Of a DNA stretch of 64,000 bases, positions 23,201-38,200 are shown one piece after another. Source of the DNA: Pisaster brevispinus (Eukaryota; Echinodermata; Asteroidea; Forcipulatida; Asteriidae). The notes beneath the pieces are model-generated. The model saw only the letters and a list, made by a program, of their open reading frames with translations, ran no database searches and had not been told where the DNA came from. The translations under genes and the position numbers were made by a program. The DNA lies in NCBI GenBank assembly GCA_023634235.1, contig JAMKCF010000019.1:8573684-8637683 (forward strand). The letters are read 5' to 3'. Every line of letters starts with the position of its first letter. Within the stretch, counting starts at the first letter, position 1.

Positions 23201-26200
23201 GGAGTTTGATCAATGAGGAGCTCAGTTGTTTATCTTATCTCTCACCATCTTGGATGACGGGAATCATCCATTTCCCATGGAGGGGGAAACAGATGCGGTG
23301 AATGCTATCTTACACTTCATCGACTTTCAATTGTTTTACTGCGTTGATTGGAAGTGGAAATTATTTTAGAGATAAAAGTACAGGATTGCTAATTTTCAAC
23401 ATTGTGTTTGTATTAAGTTTCAATCTGAAGGCTCAGTGATTATGAAGTCCATTTAAACTTACAGTTAAAGTCAAGAAAATAGCATTTCAAGACCCGCCAA
23501 ATCACCAACTGCTTATTTTGATTCCTGCATTTGAAATAAGCTTGATCTGAACGGGCATAAAGTGCCTGATAGAACATACTGTACGCCTGGCCATTTGCTT
23601 GCTGAAATGTTCTCACAATAAACAGAGCTCCAGTTCCCCATCTTGAGCCAGCAGCGTTCTATTGTATAATCTTTGCACCTGACCACCTACATGTAATATG
23701 ATGACATTTTCACAGGTTGTATGGTGTGTTTATGGAAAGCTAGAGGATGCGAATTAGTTTACTCGCTAAACAAACAATGATGTGCCGGCTGACTATATAC
23801 ATGTAAATGTCTCCAACCTAGAATTTCATTTGTCTAGGGCAAGGCCGTTTGTCTGGAGAAAATTTCATTTTAGAAAGTAAATCAATCAAATGTAGCTCAC
23901 CACCCATCCATGCCATGGAATTGTTCAGAGTCTGTTTGCGGTAAAGTTGGTTTTGGTTTTTCGTTATTCTGTTTGCACTGCTGTTTTTCTGTCTTGTAAT
24001 GTTATATTTAAAAATTTTGATGTCCTTTACTGAACCGAGCTTTTATTGAATATTCTTATATATGGGGTAATTGGATGTAAAATGTAAATAAATACAAAAT
24101 AAAACTAACAGGCACTTCAAGAAGAAAACCAGACAGCCTTTGAGAAGTTTTCTTAACTTCGATTTATTTATTTTGCATTTTCATTCTTAGGTTTGTTCAT
24201 TGATTTATTTGTTTTTTACTGTTTATTGTTGGTGTTCTTGTGTGCTGTATGTGTAGTTTGCAGTCCGTTTGGGTGATTTTTCATTTCTTTTTCTGTTGTT
24301 GTCTTTTCATATCTAGTTCAATTTCATTTAGTTTACATTTAATATTCACATATCCTGTGAAACTTATAGCTGACATGAAATGGAAAAAAAAGACCACTTT
24401 GGGGTCGGTACTCTAAAACAAATTTTGTGCCTTGGCGTGGTATTATTTGTGTGGAACATTTTGGAGCATCTAGAGTAATCATTTACCATCGAAAAAGAGT
24501 AATCATTTACCATCGAAAATATCGCTGTCACAATGACACCCTGACTTGACAAAAGAAAGCAACAATGGTTCTCAAAATAAGCACCGGGATTTGTTATTTT
24601 CTTGTGAGAAAATGTGAGTATGTGTTCACCGTGAATCGTAAAATCTTGGCCGTAAGCCACGTCTGATAATCTGCCAGGGTACATGTATGCTGGAATCTCG
24701 GGACCTGCCTCCCATTGAACCGTATAAAATGATAAACAATGGTGGTGCCTGTCCCATGCCTTGAACTTTGCTCCTGAAGGGGCACAGCAATTTTCCTCTG
24801 GTAAACGGCACTTCTATGAGGAAAATGTAAATTTGTATTGGAACCTTGCAAAGGGCACCACAGCAAAAGCACAGGGCACCACGAGGCCTGCTGTCCATTC
24901 TTGAATGCCACATTTGTATTTAAACAAAGGTCTGAAGTTGGGGATTTCACAATAACCGTGGAGAAAAAGGGACATTATGAGTATAAATTCCAAAACCATC
25001 TGTCTCTCTTTGTATGAGAAATAAAGTGTAGCATAGTACGTGCATGCCTGCGCACACAACACAAAAGAATGTCCGGGTACATGTAGATATTCACATCAGC
25101 TGATTGAACAAATTGATGGCACTCCAAAATTGTTCCACGTACATGTACAGTAGGCCAAAATATCGGCCGTAATCCAGTTTAGTAAAATTTGGTGGAATAA
25201 CACATCATCCAACGTGAATTATTAAAGGGCACCAAAGGCCTGCTGATTTTGTTAATGGGAGTGCCTGTTCTCTTACATGTGGCATTGCCCCTTAATTAAA
25301 TTAACCTGTTTCTTGTCCATGTATTATTTATATGTTGTTGTAGCTGTTAGTAGACATTCACATGCAGAGGTCTGTCAAATTGGCATTTAAGCAGGCATGG
25401 CAGGTGTGTCTGGTTATTACGCTGCTCTTAACCCAATTCATGAAAGGGGCTGCTGTACATTCTTTCAATTCATATTTTGCAATGCCCCTTCAGCTGGATT
25501 CGATTGTGTAATTATCTTTACAACAATTTAATTATTTAGTGTGCCTATCATAAAAACCGCCTCTCTTTAGCTGGACACTAATTAGATTGGTACTTCATGG
25601 AACCTAGCTATGCAGACATCCAGAAGATGGATTTAACGAAGCTAACGAACATGACGAAAGACATTCTGTGTGTGCACGTGTACAAAATTGTACTAACAAT
25701 AGCCTAAGAAAAGATGGGTAGTAACAGAAATGACAAAATTGATTTGGTTTCAATCTGAAAGCTTGCTCATTTTGAAGTTAGTACCAGTGCCAATCGACAA
25801 CAAGAGGGCTAGATAGCTCAGTTGGTAGAGTGCGGTTAATCCGGAGGTCGCAGGTTCAAATTCCGCTCTAGTCAAATTTTCTTTGTTCCAAACCCAAAAT
25901 TAAAGTAAAGAACCCAGTGCACTTATGGTTGCGAACAGGGGTTTGGGCAGCCATTGTGTTTTCTGCAACGCTGGCTGTAGAATGTGGCTGAACACCTTGT
26001 GAAACTTTACAAGATGCTGCTTTGATACAAAAATGGCTAGCAAAGCTCTTCATGACCATCCATAAAACTATACTAACGAGCAAATAATCAGGGGATATGC
26101 CATTAGCGCCCATCTGTTGCTTTACACTGTATTGTTCATAGTATTATTATTTAATTATACCAGCTTTTAATCTGATACCATGTGGTGATTGTATACATGT

Positions 26201-29200
26201 ACATGTAGATCTAACATTTTGTAAATGTTTATAGTAATGTACAATGAACACAGTAACAGTCCTTCTGATTTGAAAATTCCAGGTGTGTGAAAAAAGCACA
26301 CCTGGATTCTTCTAGGCGTGTGATTTTTGTGGTACTGGCTGGTCAATTTAAAGTCGGTTTTCTTAAAACTAAACAGCGGGAAGTGATGTACTTAAAACGA
26401 CATGGCAAGGGATCTTGTGAAGGTACAATTGGTTGTACACTGGACACTTTATCAAATTATCTAAACACTCAACAAGTGCATACAATTGTCGAAGCTAAAA
26501 AAAAAATAAAAAAAAAAATAAAAAAAATGGAAGTGAAATTCACAAACTTGCGTTTTTGAACGATCTTATCCCCTAATTTCTGCCCTTAATAATACCATGG
26601 GGGTCTATTTTGCCTACAAAATAATACTTTTTTCATCAACAATCATTTTTAATGGATTCGTAAATAAAGGATCGCTTATTTAAAGCTTCTTTTGCAATAC
26701 ATTTTCCATTGAACGATCGGTTGAACGATCGGCCCACATTAGGGAAAATTGTGCGGCGAGAGCGATGTGTTTATGAGTACGAGGTTAACATTTTGTATAA
26801 TATATCACCGGAAGGAGGTCGCGATTAGACTCCACCGCACGTCTTCTAACCCCTGGAAAATCGAGTTGTGTGTTTCCCTACTCGCCTACGTATTACGGTA
26901 TGGAACATGGAGGAGAGAGCCAGACTAACAATGTGATGCGTGTTTTAACGTTCGTTTACTGATATGAACGATCGCGGCTAGTAAATATCAAGACTAGGGA
27001 CTTTATCGCCAGAATTTTGAAGGATTTTGAAAATAATAAACAATTAATTTTACAACGTTATTTTAATTTACAAATTATGAAGTATGATGACGCTGTAAAT
27101 GTTTGCCAAGGCGTGCGTTATGGAGGGATCAGGCGTGTGATTTTTCGCACGCCTGAGGAAGCTTTTAGGCGTGCGATGGCGTGCGGGTGCGATCGCACGC
27201 CTCAAATCAGAAGGACTGCAGTAATACTAGTTCTGTGAACAGTCATGCTACCACAAACATCCTGTGCAGTTGGTCTTGAGACTCGCTGGAAATTCTTGTC
27301 ATACATGTACATAAGTAGTAGGATTTCAAAGTGTTGTTTTTGTGTACATGTTTTCCCCCTAGGAAACAATGGCAGGACTTGGAGGACATGAGCAAAGAGA
27401 CAGCGATGCTTGAGTTTTGCCTGCATCTTGACAAGACGTGTACACAGCTGAAACCTTACATAGAGGCCCATAGGAGGGAGAAAGAAGAGCAAGAAAGAAA
27501 AAGGTAGAGCTCCCTGATGAATAATATGCCTTGCACTTTTTATTGTTTCCTGAATCATTTCACTACTTATTTTATGACTTTGCTTCAAAACAACATTGCT
27601 CATTAGTCTATTTATCTAGATAACTGTAATTATGGCGTTTCGGGCCGAGCGGTCAAACGCACCATACTCAACACAAATTTCAGAATGTTAAAAGGTTGAA
27701 CTCATAAATGGTTGAATTTAAAGCCACAGAAATACCTCGTTTTATCCATGTTCTCGTTACGACCGTGCTCATATCTTCCATTTTTTAAGACATAGACAAA
27801 ACACGCATGGGACAGTTGGGGATCGGTGAAAATCCTTGTATAAACTGGCGTCTCGTATCTTCCGAGCTTGCATTAACGAGAGTCGACTGTAGTACACTGG
27901 TTGCTATGGGATAGTACAATGGTATAGAATCCAGAATCTTTTATAAGTGTTGTAACACAAAATACTCATAGGTTGATGACTAGTCAACCGGGCTACCTAA
28001 GAAGGAAATTTGACTAGCTGAAAGCACTCTTGATTAGTGCTCTCATGTCAGGCTAGTGATGACATTCAGTCCTCATACCCTGGGGAGGGTGCAGTGATGA
28101 TCGACCGCCTCCATTCCTCTGGTCTTATTTGGAATATTTTCAATTAGAAATTTACATTTTCCTCATAGAGATGCCCTTTTCTAAGAGTGTCTTGTCATTA
28201 CAGGAGTGGAGTGTAAGGGCTAAAGATGCCATCTTAGGAATTCATGGAGGCATAAAAGGTCATGACCTATCTTGGTCTTGATTTTCAAAATGTCCGCTTT
28301 CCATTCATTGGTTAGCCCCAACCCATCAAAATCCAACTTCAAATTTTGTTTGATTCTGTTGGACTGAGGACTGCAACAGTAAACTGATCATGCTTTATAT
28401 TATGGGATCAGACTTATCACCATAATCAAGAGTCCATCAATTTGGTTGTGGAGTTATACCAAACGGCAATGGATTTTGTTAAGGCTATTGGGCGCGGACA
28501 TCCATAGGGGGCATCTGCCCCTTCCTCCCAGTTATGCCACTGGTTTATGTTTGGGGCCATCCAAAGCTGTTGACATTTTGCAGTTTAATTATTTTCAATC
28601 TGAAAACTTCTGTGGAGCTAGGCTGGCCCAGGAATACAAACCAGTATGAATTCATGCTTGCTTCCTACAAAAAACGCTGCCAAATTCTGTTGATCTGCCT
28701 TCTCAAAAGCAAATGTACTTAAAATGTTTTTGATATCTTAGACACCACACAGTCAGTTTTGAATCATAGAAATCTTGTTGTTCGTCTTCAGAATTGAAGA
28801 AGAGGAAAGGAGGATACGAGAGGAAGAAGAGCGAGAAAGATTACGCCTCGAGGAGGAGCAAACGAGGAGAGCAGAAGAAGAATCACAAAGGCAAGATCAA
28901 GAAAGGTTGGTTTCCTTCACTAACAAGGCCCACTTTCCGCAAATGTTTTTTACTAAGCACGAAACAATTAAGCTAACCAGAATAAGGTTACCAGCCTAAA
29001 TACCATATCACATGAACCATTCGTGACTGGCTCCATTCTCATTCTTGCTGAGCAGAAAATTGTTGTCTATTTGAGCAGCTCATTGAAACTGGGCCAAGGC
29101 AAATGCTAATGTTAATGCTTTCAAGACTGAAGTGGTTGCAATTAGCTTAAACCTTGTTTTGGGGAAACAAAGCATAGCATTGTAGGTGCATGCATACTGT

Positions 29201-32200
29201 GCATGCTATACAATGGATTGTTCGTGTGTTCACATCAGCCGGTCAACTGACTGCAACCAAAAGATGATGCTCCAAGTTGTTCTGGGCGTTTATAAACATC
29301 AACCGTATTTTTACCCGGGAACATTTTACGTGTATTACACGTCCATTACAATATTGTCGAATCTCCAAATTTATAATGAGACATAAAATCAAGAAAGGAC
29401 AAGGAGGCATTTTAGGATGCTAGCTTGCCGCAGACATGCCAGGGAAATTGCTATTATTCGTTTAATTCTGAGCATACGCACATTTCCAAGAACAGTGGAT
29501 ATACATTGTAAAATATTTTGATGAAAATTCTTCTCGTTGTTTCTTATTACAGGTTACAATTTAAAGAGGCAGTGTATAAGCAATTATTACCCCAGTTACA
29601 ACCAGTAGTAGAACAGCAATATCCCAACAATCCCCAGCAGGTTTGTAGATCAATAAGTGCTATGTTTTAACTGTAACCCGTATGTTAATATCATTCACTG
29701 TAGATTTGAATCATAGCCAGCTGCAAAATGAAATCACATTGTGGGTGCATCTACATATGTACATGTTTGTACACTTTACAAGTATGAGCATGTTCGGGTG
29801 CCAGCCTGTAATCAATTTGCGATTTAAATCATGTATGCGTTGTATGTTTTTCATTCAAACGTGTGTAGTTGATTTATTAGTTAAAATAGTTATTAGTCAA
29901 TGTATTTTGTTGAGCAGAAGATACATTATCAAAGAAAATTCTTGACTCGTCATTTTCATTTTCTGTTATTTTTGTCTACTTTAGTGCATTTGTGAACTAA
30001 TAATCTCACTGCAAAGATAAGTTATTGTCATATTGAACAAAACCTACTGTTATCATGAAATTACTCCTTAACAGTGACATAAGTTGCGAATTTGACTAGA
30101 GTAACAGTGCTCCAGGGCTAGGTTGATCCAGTTGGACTAGCTAGTCAAACCACGCAGCGTTCAGCTGACATCTAGATCGACTATAGTATACAAATATTGA
30201 CTGCTTCGAGTGCTATGGTTAAAACTACGACTCCCGAGGTGATCCCTGGAGCGTTCTATTTTCCCGAGGTGCAGCCGAGGGAAAATGGAACGGTCCGTGG
30301 ATCAACGAGGGAGTCGGAGTTTTAACCATAGCACGAGTAAAAGCAGTCAATATTTGTTTTATAACACCCCAACAGACTATTTATCATCCTCGTACACGTA
30401 ACGTTCGTACGCGCATTTCAGATACACAGATGCACAACTGATTGGGTTCGAGTAGGGTAAAAAAGACGTCTGGGTACTGCGCGCGCCATGTAATAGTCGA
30501 CTATTCCATGGCAAACGACTATCACACGACCGCCGAGTTTCTAGTAAAATTAAGACATATCATGTGACGCGCTCTAAACCAATGAAAAGGCAGAATTTTT
30601 GTAAGGGGTGTTATAATTAGGTCTAGTCGACTCTAGTCAGCCCTCTTGAACATGCTCTAGGTTTATAGTGTAGTTTTGTGCACAGCTGTGCCACAATGCA
30701 CAACCTTTGCAGTTGAACGGCTTCACCCAAGTTACCCTCGCAGAAAGGTTTTAATATATTAATAAATGACAACCCTTCAAACAAGTGTTGTCATTGCCGT
30801 TAGATAAACACAAACATGGCAGATGAGGTTGTTGCCTCAATCAATAACAAACCAAGCTTTAAAGTTATAATACAAATATTGGATGCATTTGAGCGCATTG
30901 TCACAGAATATAATCACGAGGTGAAATCTGGACTATTCCATTTCTAGAGGGGAATGGAAAAGCCAGATTTCACTGAGTGATTATATTCTGTGACGATACA
31001 CAAACCAAATGCATTAAATATTTGTTTTATATAACTCACAGATATTTTCATTTGAAATTTGTTCACAGAAAACACAAAAGGTCACCTAGCTCTGTGTAAC
31101 ATACAATCTGTCGACATTTCTTTGTTCTATGCACTATAGAAACAAAATAACAAAATAACTAAAACAAAATAACTCCACTTTGTTCGCCAAGACTCGACCT
31201 TGCCTCGATTGGACAAAGGTGTGGTAAATGATTATTTTTGGAACAACACTGCCAAGTGCACAATATGTACATTATCCATATTGAACTCCAATATTAAACA
31301 GTGCAGCTTCGTGGCAGTAAATACATGGCAAATTAATGGACGACGAGTGACGTGTGTTCCACCAATCAAATGATATACAGGGCTCGAATTTGACACTGGA
31401 CCACAAGCCTGAAGCCAGTGATTTTAGCCTCGGGCCAGTAAACTCATGACCTGACAAGTCCGGGGTTCTTGTGTTTTTCAATTGAATAATAGCCACTGTG
31501 TTAAACAGAAAAAAAATTGTGTTCAAATGTTGACCTTGAGTCTGGTATTTATACATTTCTGTTGAGTATCAAAATACACTAATCCATAAGACAAATTAGA
31601 TAAATCTTCTCTTAGTGCTTGTTCAATAAAAACAATTTACATGTTAAACTGTGTAGTACGCTCTTTCTCATGAAGACTTCAGTCTTGTGAGTTAACTCTG
31701 GTCCGGTAAACATGTTTAGCGACAAGCCCTGCGGTTTTGTGGAATTTTACCCCAAATTCGAGCCCTGAACATATGTGTGTGCTGTATAAATTAAGTTACT
31801 TATTTTCAGAAGATCAACATTTATTCAAATTTTCCTGTTCTCATTAAAACACAACTAGACTAGGTGGTCACATTTTCAGCAGAATGCGAAGCCTCAAACT
31901 TTCATTTAAAGTCATGGATTCCTGTTAGTACTATTTACAGGAGATGTTTTTTTGTGATGCTAAGGGGCCCTGTTATCAAGGAAAAGGGTGGCCTCGTAGT
32001 TTTCACAGGTTGGTTGAGAACAAAAACTTTTGAATAAACGCTCACTGTGGCCAAGATGTTTTAGATAGGTTAAAGACAAAACAAGATTAGTTGTAACTTG
32101 TAATTAAAAAGCTCACTGGTTATAAAGTTCATACCAGGGGTCGATTTCACAAAGCAATAAAATCCATCGTAAGACAAATTGTCAGTATCACCATAGTGAT

Positions 32201-35200
32201 TTACATTGTGACATCACACTTTACTAAGCAACTACGATTGATTTGCAGTTACGATCAATCTTAGCTCTTTGTGAAATCGGCCCCAGGAGCAATCATCCAG
32301 TGAAATAGTTCAGTCTTAAATACTGCACAAGCCCAGAAAATTGCTTTGATTGCTACAATCTAAATAAACCCCTATATAAACAAGAACAAATCCCCTAACC
32401 AAATATAAATTGCTTTTTGTTAGTTTTCGCTTATAAAATGTGACCACCGATTTTGCTGAAACTTCCACAGTGTGTGGTATAGTATGTATCTTTAGAGGAT
32501 TGACATGATTTTGCTCTACCAAAATCAATCATGTTCTTTCTCTCGACTGAAAACAGTTTCACAAATTGACAGAAAGCATTTCACCTTCTTGTTTTGCAGC
32601 AACAAGTATTTCTACAGCAGCTGCAAGAACATTACTACCAGCAGTACCTGCTGCAGTTACAGCAACCAGCGAGGATGGACCAGCAAGGAGATAGTCCCGT
32701 CACAGGTTTGTTTCCTCTCAAGACTTCTCCCTTTCTACCCTCTCCAAGAATTCCACCCTCCTTTTAGAAGGAAAAGTTATTTTCCTTCCCGTAAAGAGAA
32801 AGGGAAATGACCAACTCAATTTTGTGATGTACTCATTTTCCAATAGATAGAGTCCTCATGTGACTGGGGGAAATTACAAGTCCCTAACCTCACCTTAATG
32901 GTGTAAATAGCCATTGCAGACGATACCCAACCTCGTTCCCAGTGGTGTACGATCTCGACGCGTCATTTTGTTTTCTTTCCCAGAATGCCTTGCTCGATTG
33001 TAACCCCTGGAAGTGTGACTTCAAAATATCCAAATATATTGGATATTTTAATTAGTTCTGTGGTTGATCCATTCTGTGTTAGAGACTACGCAGAGCGCGC
33101 TGTCAAAGGACGCATCAAGTCATGGAGCAACTGGCCCCTCTCATTCTTTTTCGATCTTGTGATTCGTCTAACTGTATGCAGTTTAGGATGACCATGTAAA
33201 AACATGATTCATTTGAAACGTATTGCGTCGAAATACGTGCATTTTTACACGCGCGTACTAAGCGCCCGGGGGGATCCGACAAGCGCCCTACAAGCGTTCG
33301 AATGTTTTTAACAAGCGTGCACGCAAAGCAGTACATTTTGGTTAGCCAATCAGCATTGATTTTCAGTGTTTCTCTCCCAGGGGTTTAGCGACGAGAGGCG
33401 CGCTGCCCATGGTAGCGAGGCTGGACGATACCCCTCCTAAACAAAATTTCCAACATCCAAATATCTGATGACATCAGTCTGAGAAAAATGGGTCTGTACA
33501 TTTTTCGTATGGGATGTTTTGGTTCATTCCTGGCTTTTGATAACATTTAATCAAAACGGCTTTGAATTTTACATTTTGACTGACGAAAAAATTCCTCCTT
33601 TGAATGTAAAGGTCCATTAGTTGTTGAAATCAAATGACACCATGTTTCAAATTTTGCTCTGAAAAAGTCAGTTATGAATCAAAACTTCTCGGTATAAAAA
33701 TGTAGTGACCCAATTTTCTCATAAGGATGTAATTTGATGTTTCGGTTGTTGACAAATTTTGCACTTGAAGGGTATCGAATAAAATAGTAATTTACACCAT
33801 TTTAACGCAAGGTTAGAGACTCCATCTGTTGGAAAATGAGTACATCGCAAAATTGAATTGGTTAATTTCCCATCCTCTTTCAGGATTCCAACTCTCTAGT
33901 TTTCAAACTGTTTTGGTTCTAAACAGAAGCTACATCATTGGTTCTAGGAACAAGTGTGTCGTTCTAATCCTCGAGGTCGGAAACATACATAGACATGAAA
34001 ATGGTACATTAATTGTTTTCAGAATGGTACAATCCATTGAATTTTCTTATCTGGGCCTAATTTCATAGAGCTGCTTAAGCACAAAAACTAGCTAAGCACA
34101 TTAAAATTATGCTTACTCAAAAAACAGTTACCAGTTAAAATACCATTTCCCATGAAGCATATGTGACTCGTATCCTGCTTAATGGTGCTCAGCAGAATTT
34201 TTTTAAGCAATATTTTCTTCTTAAGCATCTCTATGAAATTGGGCCAGGAATACACCCAATAAGTACAACAAACATGTGAAAATTAAACTAAAATAGACTC
34301 TCAAACTATTATTTTCTTATGGTTCATGTACGCATCACAATGCTTGCACAACATTTTCCCCAAAATTGAGATTAATTTATGCAAAAATACATGATAAAAG
34401 ATACCTGAGCTTTCAGATGAAAAGTCGAGGCTCGCAAAAAATATTCAATAAAGTTTCATATTCTGTGTGCTCTTAACTTTCCCTCTCCTGCAATGTAAAG
34501 TAATCGTGGAAGTTGTGCCCAGATTCAATTTACTCTTACGTGACTTTACAAGGAAATATGACACATTCATCCCTCAGGGCATTCTTCAGCTTTCTTCTGG
34601 TCTTTTTAAAAAGATGTTCTCTGTAACTGTAGACTTGGGGAACAGACTTGGTTACTGGTTGAACTCCTAAAGCAAACGAACATGACAGCCGTCTTCATAT
34701 TATTTGATGAGACTCAAATTACTTGGGGGTGTGACAGCATGATGCAATATAATGATTTTGGGTGTTAACATTCATTCTAGTTTTCAAGAAGCCGGAGAAT
34801 GTGTCACATATAGAGGTGCTCACATATTAGTTGAGAAAAATGTTTTGAACAGTTAATAATTCTTGTAATTTGGGGTTGAACAAAGACAAATTGACTAGAG
34901 TGGGACTTGAACCTGCGACCTCAGGCCTCAAACTTCATCATTTTTAGGGCAAGGCCACTTTGGCCTTGGAGCAAGCCAAATTTTGGAGGGCCCCAAGGCC
35001 AGTAGATTGGGCACCAAGGCCAAAAATGAAATTTTAAAAAAGGCACGAAGGCCATTAATAAACTACGAGTTGTAAATCAAAATAACACCATAGTGCATTA
35101 GTTACCCTGAAAGTTTAATACACAAAATTTAATACACAAAATTTAAACAATATAAATTTGAAAATTGACCAGAGGTTTCCCTATGGGTGGTTAACCCGAT

Positions 35201-38200
35201 GAAACAATTTGCATGAACAAAATATTGAATAATCATATCTTATTCATAAACAAACTGTAAAACTGTAAGCCACCAGATGTCAACACACTTTCCAGGTTTA
35301 AAAGAACACAACACCCACTCCTATGAGTCACAAAACCAAGTCACAAAACCACAAAGACACCGCATGCATGCGGCTTTTCTTTTGAGTGGAGCAAGAGTAT
35401 TACAAACTAAAACAATTGTATAACAAACTGTAGAGGATTAAGATAAGAGTAATTGGGCGTCAATAGGAGTGTCAATCATTCTCCCAGGTGAGGCCTGGAC
35501 CCCGTTTACACTAGATCCACATTGCCGGATCAGACCCGGGTCTGATCCGGCAATGTGGATTAACGGCTAGTGTAAACGCAAAAATGCCGGATCAGACCCG
35601 GTTCAAGATCCGGCAATTTTAATCCACCTTTCGAGGAGGGTTGAATCTGGCAATTGGTGGATCAGATCCGGCAAAGTGGACTCCAAATACAAGTGTAAAC
35701 GCAAAGGTGGATCAGACACCGCAATTCGATGTGGTCATTTCCGGTTTCGCTACGAATGGCGCGCTTTTTGCTTGCGCTTTGGTTGGACATCCGTTGCTGT
35801 TTATATCTTTGTGTGTGCTGTGTGCACATGGACTGGTGCGTGTGTGAAACGTTTTGTTGTTTTTATACATACATCGTTACGTTCGGAGCTTGCCTTGTTG
35901 CCGTATTTTGTTAATTCCCATCTACAAAATATTTCTACCTGCATGGTCGTTGTTATTCGTATCATTTGCTGTACTGTATTTTCTGCATTCTACCTTCGCA
36001 TTGATAACAATTATTTCTAGAAGTGGCGCGCTGTAATCGTGACCTTTGAGCTCTTTGCTAGGAGCGGAGACGCCGTGACCAATATACATCCGGTTCAAAA
36101 GTGGGATCGGAGCCGGATCAAGCACTGGTGTAAACGCGACACAGGATCTTGATCTGCGGTCGTTAAAAAAATGCCGGATCTCAATCCACCTTTCTGGATC
36201 TAGTGTAAACGCGGTGTAAGATAGTGTCTGGGCTACATTAAATAAAGAAAAGGATCTCCAACTGTCGGCTTCATGTGTGTAGAAAAGTTTGTTTTTTCGT
36301 AATCATTGACAGCTGGGTAAAAAGGTTTCCGTAAAATCGCGGCAACGGGTGCTCCTGGACAACACTGAAAATGTATTTAACTTCTATTAAAAAGGGGACG
36401 GCCAACGGGAATTAAGGGCACGGCAATTATGGCTTTGAAGAAGGTAATTTTTGGAGGGGCACCACGGCCAGTTACAAGGGCACCGACGGCAATGGCCGCA
36501 TGGCCGCCGTGAAATTTGAGGCCTGCGACCTCTAGACTAACGTGCCGGCACTCTACCAACTGACATGGCTGATCTAGGGGGTGCCAGTCAGAAGCCATTC
36601 AACCTGTAACTGCCGTGTAGCCAGGGATCACACCCAAGTTTATGATACAACCTGGGAAGCAGCACAGGGATCTGACTATTTATTTAAAATATCAAGTAAT
36701 GAACCGCATTGGAAACTGACTGGATAAATTTTACATAATTTGGGGTTGAAGAAAGAAAAATTGACTTGAGCGAGACTTGAACTTGCGACCTCTGGATTAA
36801 CGTGCTGGCTCTCTACCAGCTGAGCTATCCAGCCCTAAAGTTGGCAGTGTCCCTTCTATACACTGTCAACTGTACACCTTATTCTGTACAATAAGAAAAT
36901 AGCTCAGGGTGATAGCCTGACTATTAAAACCTCTGTTTTTAGTCGGCAGAGTGTACATTTACTGTTTGAAATTAATGCTATCTCATTTGTGGTTCTTCTT
37001 AGAAACATCACTTTTTCCAAAAAAGAAATATTTTTTTCCGCGTGATATTCACCCCTAAGTTAATTTTGCCTGAAGACGATCAGAGCATACTGATCAAGAC
37101 ATGAGTTGACTCACCACTGATTTGTTTCAGAACCACCACAACTCATGAGAAATTCATATGCGTGATAATCTGGATAATTTCTTCTTGTACATTAGTTCAT
37201 GCACATGCAGAAAGTTTGAATTAAAAATAACATGTAAAACTTTCAGCTTTGTAATGGTTTTTTTATATAAAATGGTCAACAAATATGCAATTACATAATT
37301 CAATCTATAGGTAATGAACAGTTGTATGATATACTCTTATGCTGTACTTCACTTCTCAGATTTTTTACAATTCCATGGTTTCTTATTTTCCGTTGGCAAC
37401 AGTTGTCAGAGTTCTGTTTTTCTAAAGGTTTTTTAGTGATATTATTTGATATCAAATATTATCATCATCATTAGGTTGCGTTATCTAAAAAAAATTCTGG
37501 AACAATTTGTAAGTGTAACTTACCAAGTGGCATACCTATTGTGATACGTTCATTCTCGTGAGATGTGTACATGATGTGTGCGTATTGCAATCTTCAAATA
37601 CAGACAAAGTCACAACAAAGTTTACCTTTTTATTTATAATTTCTTTACTTTCCAGGAAGTAATGGAGAGTCAGCAGCTGCCGACCTTGAGCAGGGCCTGA
37701 CTGATCTCCATCTATCCAGCCAAGCACAAGCTCCTAATGGGGATTTGAATAGAGATGAAGACGAGGTACCAGACAGAGGTAAAATGTTTAGCTTAATTTC
37801 AGTAGCATGGAATTCTTCTTCCCCACTCCCATTCTACTAGTTTTAAAAAGAGAAAAGCAATCTATGGTGACTGTCTTGCTTAAGGGAAAAGGGACTGCCT
37901 TTCTACTTCAGAATCTAAAAGAGTCTGTGTTGAACCAAAGTTGAAACCAGAATGACACTTGTGTCCTTAAGCAAGACACTTAACCATTATTGCTTCATCC
38001 TTTGGATGGGACCTAAAGCCGTTGGTCCTGTGTACTGTGTAATGCACATTTAAAAAAAAAGAGTTGCACTTATTGCTAAGAGATAGGGGTTTGCTATGGT
38101 ATTTCTGGCATGGTTGGCTGTATTAAGTTTGATTGAACTGCAACCGAGTGCGTGTATACTCTGGAGGAGGTTTCTGCTCAGTACAGGAAGCCAATGACCA

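Larger units (their letters stand above)
34862..36605 (-). mobile_element. tRNA-Lys-like SINE split by a transposon insertion
   Basis: The minus-strand SINE is present in two parts, 34862-34921 and 36526-36605. Joined, they match the neighbouring unbroken copy at 36742-36842: TTTGGGGTTGAA, TTGACTAGAGTGGGACTTGA and GCGACCT, then CTAGACTAACGTGCCGGC. The break is exactly where element C begins and ends. Confidence 0.8.

Noticed and set aside
25806..25873. Possible functional tRNA-Lys gene
   Set aside because: The A and B boxes are good, but the sequence is several bases short, the anticodon arm does not form, and it continues into a SINE body seen elsewhere.
27640..27690. tRNA-Leu-like text (GGGCCGAGCGGTCAAACGC)
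   Set aside because: Only an A-box-like segment is present and no B box or stem follows; at most a SINE fragment.
34467..34670. 67-codon frame in ACBD3 intron 6 ([20 protein letters not shown]...)
   Set aside because: Looks mildly protein-like, but there is no recognisable family, no splice sites that would add it in frame to ACBD3, and human ACBD3 has no matching segment.
35676..36020. Overlapping 61-114 codon frames inside the nested element in C
   Set aside because: Three overlapping frames are open together because the local sequence is GC-richer; none shows transposase motifs.
36768..36838. Possible minus-strand tRNA gene
   Set aside because: The cloverleaf is nearly complete, but the acceptor stem halves do not pair and the same unit is repeated 140 bp away as a SINE.
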